A DNA stretch of 8,985 nucleotides, from the NCBI GenBank assembly GCA_964601355.1, contig CAZRNB010000116.1:1-8985 (forward strand). The letters run 5' to 3'. The translations under genes were made by a program, and so were the position numbers. The notes under the pieces are model-generated. The model saw nothing but the letters and a program-made list of their open reading frames with translations, was not told the origin of the DNA and ran no database searches. The stretch is from CAZRNB01 sp964601355. Lineage in GTDB: Bacteria > Planctomycetota > Phycisphaerae > Sedimentisphaerales > Anaerobacaceae. Below, in pieces: positions 5,616-8,985 of the stretch (position 1 is the first letter of the stretch; each line of letters begins with the position of its first letter).

Positions 5616-6802
5616 GACCGTCAGAAAATATAGAAAAGCTGATTAAGAATGTAAACATCGAAACTAATGCCCGAACTGACGATGCGGTTCTCAATGAGGT
5701 CGTCAAGGCATTTGAAAAATCAAAAAAGCTCGTCCTGAGCGAAGTCGAAGGGAAAGAATCGGCGGATGTTCAGCCGAGTATCTGGGGAATAATTATGAAA
5801 AGCAGATTAACAAAACTTGCCGCCGCGGCGGTGATAATTATAGCGGTGCTCATCGGCATCAATCAATTCAGCGACACCATTGAAAGTACAGCTTTCGCAG
5901 ATGTCGTGAAAAATATCCAAAATGCACGAACCTTGACTTACCAAAGTGTTTTTACAATGGCAGAACAGGAACCTCAGGTTGTCAAAACTATGGTCCTCGA
6001 ACCACATCTTATGCGGGTGGAATTACAAGATGGAAGGGTTTGGATTCTCGATCATGGTCAAGGTAAAACACTCCTTCTGGATTCAAAAAATAAAGAGGTT
6101 GTAATATCATCCACGCCTCAAAAAAAATTGGGTTTATATGATACATTCCGAGATTTCAGCAATATCCCCGATTTTTCTGTCAGTCAGATTGGAAAACGTA
6201 CAATAGATGGAATGAAGGCAATAGGTTTTCAGTTAATAAAAGAAAATGATGAAAATGTGATAATCGTATGGGCTAATCCAAAAACCTTGCTCCCTCTTCG
6301 TATCGAGCAGAGTACAAAAGACAAGGATGGAAAGGTTATTAAAATCGTAACCACCAACATCATTTTCGATACCGAACTTGATGAATCACTTTTTAGCTTT
6401 GAAGCGCCAGAGGAATACAGTCACAGGTTTGTAGATGGACCTGTTGAGCGCTCTGTCAAACTTGAAAAACGCTCTCAAACGCTTTCTAACATGACGCAAA
6501 TTTTACTGACCTGCTTAGCATATGCCCAGGATCACCAGGGTCAATGGCCAGAAAGCCTGCAAGACCTTTCTAAGTATGGATTAGCCAAAGATACTTTGAT
6601 CAATCAGAGGCAACCGGAAAGAGAAATTGGCTATGTTTATTTAAAGCCAAGCACACCTATATTACCCCAGCAGGTCGTGCTGTATGAGGTGTATGACTCA
6701 TGGGGTGATGGTATTAACGTCGGTTTTGCTGATGGTCATGTACAATTTATTGAAAAAGAATCTGATTTCAAAAACCAACTCAAAAAAGTCGAAGGTAAAT
6801 AA
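5612..6802 (+). CDS. Membrane-anchored sigma-factor partner with LolA-like and H-X9-DG-like domains
   Basis: A 396-residue single-pass protein. Residues 1-65 are a cytoplasmic, mostly helical segment (MRPSENIEKLIKNVN...VVKAFEKSKK) that could bind the sigma factor. Residues about 66-85 are the membrane span (LTKLAAAAVIIIAVLIGINQ). Residues about 95-280 form an exported domain whose pattern (FADVVKNIQNARTLTYQ, MRVELQDGRVWILDHGQGKTLLLD, LPLRIEQ, SLFSFEAPEEY) resembles the LolA/LppX beta fold. Residues about 290-385 are an H-X9-DG-like domain with NVGFADGHVQFIE. Its position suggests a periplasmic sensor or anti-sigma role. No classical anti-sigma zinc motif is present. An eight-residue LVLSEVEG (40-47) is encoded by a dispersed repeat at 5728-5752, inserted in the linker between the cytoplasmic helix and the membrane span. 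The start is set by the ATGA overlap with the sigma gene, and a hairpin terminator follows. Confidence 0.8.
   Translation: MRPSENIEKLIKNVNIETNARTDDAVLNEVVKAFEKSKKLVLSEVEGKESADVQPSIWGIIMKSRLTKLAAAAVIIIAVLIGINQFSDTIESTAFADVVKNIQNARTLTYQSVFTMAEQEPQVVKTMVLEPHLMRVELQDGRVWILDHGQGKTLLLDSKNKEVVISSTPQKKLGLYDTFRDFSNIPDFSVSQIGKRTIDGMKAIGFQLIKENDENVIIVWANPKTLLPLRIEQSTKDKDGKVIKIVTTNIIFDTELDESLFSFEAPEEYSHRFVDGPVERSVKLEKRSQTLSNMTQILLTCLAYAQDHQGQWPESLQDLSKYGLAKDTLINQRQPEREIGYVYLKPSTPILPQQVVLYEVYDSWGDGINVGFADGHVQFIEKESDFKNQLKKVEGK
5728..5752 (+). repeat. Dispersed repeat read in frame as LVLSEVEG
   Basis: GCTCGTCCTGAGCGAAGTCG continuing to GAAGGG matches a short repeat I know from intergenic DNA of several phyla, often seen translated as LVLSEVEG. 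Here it supplies residues 40-47 of the sigma-factor partner without breaking the frame. The sequence on either side (AFEKSKK and ESADVQPSIW) reads as one continuous linker, so the unit is probably an insertion. Confidence 0.65.
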
Positions 6803-6834
6803 TTCCGCAAATAGTAAAAGAAAATTTATGATAT

Positions 6835-6868
6835 AAGGCCGGGCGTATTTAGCTCGGCCTTGTTATTT
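6835..6868. terminator. Hairpin terminator after the sigma operon, probably bidirectional
   Basis: AAGGCCGGGC (6835-6844) pairs with GCTCGGCCTT (6852-6861) around a 7-nt loop, with one G-T pair in RNA. On the + strand a short T-rich run (TTGTTATTT) follows. It lies 33 bp after the sigma partner's stop. On the minus strand it directly follows the stop of the duplicated murD tail (TAA at 6865-6863), so it was probably a shared terminator for convergent genes. Confidence 0.65.
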
Positions 6869-6950
6869 ATAGCTTTTGAGTGTTTGCACGAGTCGGGCAA
6901 ATTCTCGGCCACGATGCTCGTAGTTCTCAAACAGCGCAAGTATTAGCACA
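6863..6950 (-). pseudogene. Duplicated 3' end of murD (remnant)
   Basis: Positions 6878-6932 match 7130-7184 in the live murD gene at 50 of 55 bases with no gaps. The minus strand reads LFENYEHRGREFARLVQTLKSYK and stops at 6863. The live tail reads MFENYEHRGREFTRLVQALSGLKD. Similarity continues weakly to about 6950, where the TGTGC of the SPACAS region can still be aligned but with a one-base length change. No start codon or remaining MurD domain is attached, so this is a gene fragment. The differences fall in synonymous or tolerant positions, which suggests divergence under selection rather than decay. Confidence 0.75.
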
Positions 6951-6990
6951 AAGAATTGTTTGGTTGGAGTAAATAGTATATTTTCAAGTA

Positions 6991-7022
6991 AATAGTCTTT
7001 TTGATTAATCAAAAAGACTATT
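6991..7022. repeat. Perfect 32-bp palindrome
   Basis: AATAGTCTTTTTGATT (6991-7006) is followed at once by its exact reverse complement (7007-7022), with no spacer. GTAAATAGT also occurs twice in the same direction at 6969-6977 and 6988-6996. It lies between the duplicated murD tail and the true murD stop. In RNA it would form an A/U-rich hairpin with U and A runs, so it could act as a weak terminator from either side. It might also be a transposon end or a protein-binding site. Confidence 0.7.
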
Positions 7023-7111
7023 CATTCTTTCTGAAGGAAGCATTAAAAATGTTAATGGTTTTTTATTCAAAACGTTTAGACGGCATATCTGTAGTGCTGG
7101 TCCGCGCTAGA

Positions 7112-8695
7112 TTAGTCCTTCAAACCGCTGAGTGCTTGCACGAGTCTAGTAAATTCTCGGCCGCGATGCTCGTAGTTCTCAAACATATCGTAGCTGGCAC
7201 AAGCCGGGCTTAGTAAAACAACATCGCCGGGCTCTGCAAGGCGATTTGCTAATTTGACGGCTTCGTCAAGAGATTCGACATTCTCGATTCTCGTCCCTCG
7301 TTTATTGAGATTGCTTCGCTTCGCTCGCAATGACATCTGGGCGTTTCTGATTGCCTCTGCGATTTTTTTAGCGGTTTGGCCTATCAGGATAGCCGCTTTG
7401 GTTTTTTCGGCGATTTTCTGGCCAAATTCGTCAAAGGGCAGGTGCTTATCATATCCGCCGGCAATAAGTATTATTGGCTGCTCAAAGGCCTCCAATGCGG
7501 TGATTGCACTTTGCGGCGTGGTAGCTTTTGAGTCGTTGTACCAGTGGACACCGTGCTTATCAGCCACCAATTCAAGTCGATGAGGCAGAGCCTTAAATGT
7601 CGGCAGAGCTTTTTTAATCTTCTCATCATCGACGCCAAAATATTTGGCGATTGCTACTGCGGCAGCAAGATTAGAAAGATTGGCTCGGCCTGGCAAAGCA
7701 AATTTGTTGCGAATGTCTCGGCTAACATCGTCTGCTGAAAATTTTATGCAAATCCTGCCGGTGTCATTCTTATACTTTTCAAACCATTCAACGGCAATTT
7801 TATCTTCGGCATTAAATATAGAAACAGCGGGATTATCTTTGTCGAGTTGCTGAAATTTGAAGATATTTTCCTTAGCGGCACAGTAATCAGCAAATGTACC
7901 GTAGCGGTCAAGGTGATTTGGAGTCAAATTTGTCAACAATGCAACTTTTGGAGCCTTTTTGATTTCTACTAATTGCTCGATTTGAAAGCTCGAAAGCTCA
8001 AGTACCACTAAATCTTCGGCTTTGATTTGATTCAATGTTGTGAGTAACGGCTCATTGCCGATGTTGCCGCTTAGCCAAACATTCTCGATACTCGATGCTC
8101 GATGCTTGATGCTCGATATTTGACTTCTGTGTTCTGTGTTCTGTGTTCTGTCTTCTATCCTCTGTCCTCTGTCCTCTGTCTTCTGTTTTCTGTCCTCTGT
8201 CCTCCCTCGTCGCTCGTCTCTCGTTCCTCGTAATAGATGTGCAGTCAGTGCGGTTGTGGTGCTTTTGCCGTTGGCGCCGGTAATGCCGATTATCGTCGCG
8301 GGACAAAGCTCGAAAAAGACACCTATCTGGGATGTGACAAATTTATTGTGCCGGCGTGCAAGCTGTAAAAACTTATTATTTGGGGGCACTACGGGATTGG
8401 CTATGATAATATCAGCCTGTAAAAAATCAGATTCATCGTGTGAGCCGAGATGATATTCAATATCCGTGTATTCTTTTAGTTTGTTTATTGAATCACTTAG
8501 CTGCTGCTGGTTTGCCAGGTCGGTTATTATTACTTTAGCACCGGCTCTTGCGGCAAATTCAGCGACATCAGTTCCGCCGCCAAATCGGCCCAGGCCCATA
8601 ATCAGAATTTTTTTGTCGCCAAAAAAATTTTTCTCTGTAATTCTATATTTATCGTTTTGGGATTCAACACATTTTCTCTCACAAGATTTGTTCAT
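7112..8695 (-). CDS. murD: UDP-N-acetylmuramoylalanine--D-glutamate ligase with two repeat-derived insertions
   Basis: MurD adds D-glutamate to UDP-MurNAc-L-Ala with ATP in the cytoplasm, a step of peptidoglycan synthesis. Visible landmarks, numbered from ATG 8695 (527 residues), are the N-terminal dinucleotide-type fold (KILIMGLGRFGGG), the P-loop ITGANGKSTT (138-147), SGNIGNEPLL, the central-domain NLTPNHLDRYG (256-266), WYNDSKATTP (385-394) and the C-terminal SPACASYDMFENYEHRG (496-512). The longer open frame begins with TTG 8701. ATG 8695 is more likely, and neither has a clear ribosome binding site. MurD is usually near 450 residues. The excess is two insertions: about 157-205 (TEDRGQ-type repeats, between the P-loop helix and VWLSGNIG) and about 454-472 (SLRAKRSNLNKRGTRIEN, before VESLDEAVKLA). 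Both fall between conserved blocks and every catalytic motif survives, so the enzyme is probably active. A duplicated copy of its 3' end lies downstream. Confidence 0.93.
   Translation of the reverse strand: MNKSCERKCVESQNDKYRITEKNFFGDKKILIMGLGRFGGGTDVAEFAARAGAKVIITDLANQQQLSDSINKLKEYTDIEYHLGSHDESDFLQADIIIANPVVPPNNKFLQLARRHNKFVTSQIGVFFELCPATIIGITGANGKSTTTALTAHLLRGTRDERRGRTEDRKQKTEDRGQRIEDRTQNTEHRSQISSIKHRASSIENVWLSGNIGNEPLLTTLNQIKAEDLVVLELSSFQIEQLVEIKKAPKVALLTNLTPNHLDRYGTFADYCAAKENIFKFQQLDKDNPAVSIFNAEDKIAVEWFEKYKNDTGRICIKFSADDVSRDIRNKFALPGRANLSNLAAAVAIAKYFGVDDEKIKKALPTFKALPHRLELVADKHGVHWYNDSKATTPQSAITALEAFEQPIILIAGGYDKHLPFDEFGQKIAEKTKAAILIGQTAKKIAEAIRNAQMSLRAKRSNLNKRGTRIENVESLDEAVKLANRLAEPGDVVLLSPACASYDMFENYEHRGREFTRLVQALSGLKD
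7280..7335 (-). repeat. Composite repeat insertion in murD (three heptamers plus REP-like element)
   Basis: On the + strand, ATTCTCG, ATTCTCG and TCCCTCG (7280-7300) form a three-unit heptamer array. After a 5-bp spacer come TGAGATTGCTTCG (7306-7318), CTT, and CGCTCGCAATGACA (7322-7335). Both arms equal the right arm of the intergenic element at 2175-2234, which carries 33 bp instead of 3 between them. On the murD strand the element reads MSLRAKRSNLNK and the heptamers read RGTRIEN. The join lies in a surface loop of the C-terminal domain. Confidence 0.85.
8081..8231 (-). repeat. Heptanucleotide repeat array (about 20 units) inside murD
   Basis: On the + strand there are three blocks with a 7-bp period. 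Block A is ATNCTCG x5 (8081-8115), including one ATGCTTG variant. After an 8-bp break comes block B, NYTCTGT x11 (8124-8200, one unit ending TAT). After CCT comes block C, NNCTCGT x4 (8204-8231). Three 7-bp units make seven codons, so block B reads on the murD strand as a seven-residue repeat of TEDRGQK type, block A as SSIKHRASSIE, and block C as RGTRDERR. The units contain no stop codon in most frames, so the array is nearly frame-neutral. Confidence 0.9.
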
Positions 8696-8732
8696 ACTCA
8701 AAGAATAACTGAACTTATCTTTCAGCAGCTTA

Positions 8733-8981
8733 TTATTGTTCTTTAATACAGAGCAGGACCAGGACTTGTTTATATAATAAAGGTAGATCGTTAGTCACGA
8801 CATCCCAAACAATAGGGTCTTCCACAGTGTTGTAGCAGGAGCAGGGGCAGGTAGGGTGGGGCTTGCCCCACCACGACCTTATCGGTGGGCTAACTCGTGC
8901 TATGTAGCGAAGTGCTACTTCGCAGAGTAGGAAGCCCACCCTATTCATGAAAGGCTGTCGATTGTCAAATAAGATTTTCAT
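8733..8981 (-). other. Open frame over repeat DNA upstream of murD, probably not a gene
   Basis: A minus-strand frame of 82 codons runs from ATG 8981. Its first residues, MKILFDNRQPF, look protein-like. It then reads straight through the inverted-repeat element at 8852-8943 (NRVGFLLCEVALRYIAR, WWGKPHPTC), a translation I recognise from repeat DNA. A CAGG-rich stretch follows at 8836-8852. No ribosome binding site is visible within the few bases left in the window. Apart from the repeat, I see no RNA gene or clear promoter in 8702-8985. Confidence 0.25.
8852..8943. repeat. 92-bp MITE-like element with terminal inverted repeats
   Basis: The ends TAGGGTGGGGCTT (8852-8864) and AAGCCCACCCTA (8932-8943) are inverted with one extra G on the left. 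Inside are two further hairpins: GGTGGGGC-TT-GCCCCACC (8855-8872) and GCGAAGT-GCT-ACTTCGC (8907-8923). There is no coding capacity for a transposase, so any movement would need help in trans. It could also act as a structured RNA or terminator upstream of murD. A target duplication is not evident. Confidence 0.65.
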
Positions 8982-8985
8982 TTTT

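Noticed and set aside
8081..8231. CRISPR array
   Set aside because: The units are 7 bp and contiguous, with no 25-40 bp repeats separated by unique spacers.
8052..8453. Open frames on both strands across the murD heptamer array
   Set aside because: They exist because the 7-bp units contain few stops in any frame. Their translations are repeat peptides plus antisense murD.
7112..8695. murD as a pseudogene because of its size and insertions
   Set aside because: The frame is continuous and the P-loop, DSKAT, SPACAS and EHRG motifs are intact. The insertions lie between conserved blocks.

Overview
The window looks like a chromosomal stretch of a Planctomycetota bacterium, most likely class Phycisphaerae. 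The grounds are recognition rather than a search. An ECF sigma factor overlaps a single-pass membrane partner whose N-terminus has the form usual in that class. Two unrelated proteins end in an H-X9-DG-like (pseudopilin-type) C-terminal domain. Shine-Dalgarno sites are mostly weak, and the DNA is full of short dispersed repeats.

Layout. 1-2073 (+) is the 3' part of a large protein of unknown function ending in an H-X9-DG-like domain. 2085-2261 is a repeat-filled gap between convergent genes, flanked by a 19-bp imperfect direct repeat that coincides with both stop codons. 4008-2266 (-) is a two-gene unit: an HTH/S24 (LexA/CI-type) repressor followed by a metallo-beta-lactamase-fold hydrolase. 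4009-4140 is the divergent control region, with palindromic candidate operators, leading on the + strand to a 50-residue basic protein with a strong ribosome binding site. 4886-4497 (-) is a PilZ-domain protein. 5070-6802 (+) is the ECF sigma factor and its membrane partner, overlapping by ATGA and followed by a terminator hairpin. 6863-7022 holds a duplicated murD tail and a perfect 32-bp palindrome. 8695-7112 (-) is murD (peptidoglycan precursor synthesis), enlarged by two repeat-derived insertions. 8702-8985 is a repeat-rich region with no convincing gene.

The most striking theme is repeat DNA inside reading frames. murD carries a 20-unit heptanucleotide array and a second composite insertion made of heptamers plus a REP-like element encoding SLRAKRSNL. 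The sigma-factor partner carries an element encoding LVLSEVEG. The same REP-like element lies between genes at 2109-2234, and a heptamer remnant lies at 4332-4359. All inserted pieces keep the frame open and sit in loops or linkers, so the genes are probably still functional. This resembles in principle the Rickettsia palindromic elements that add peptides to proteins. The second theme is a possible self-contained regulatory locus: an S24 repressor, a hydrolase and a divergent small basic protein around paired CGCA-NN-TGCG sites.
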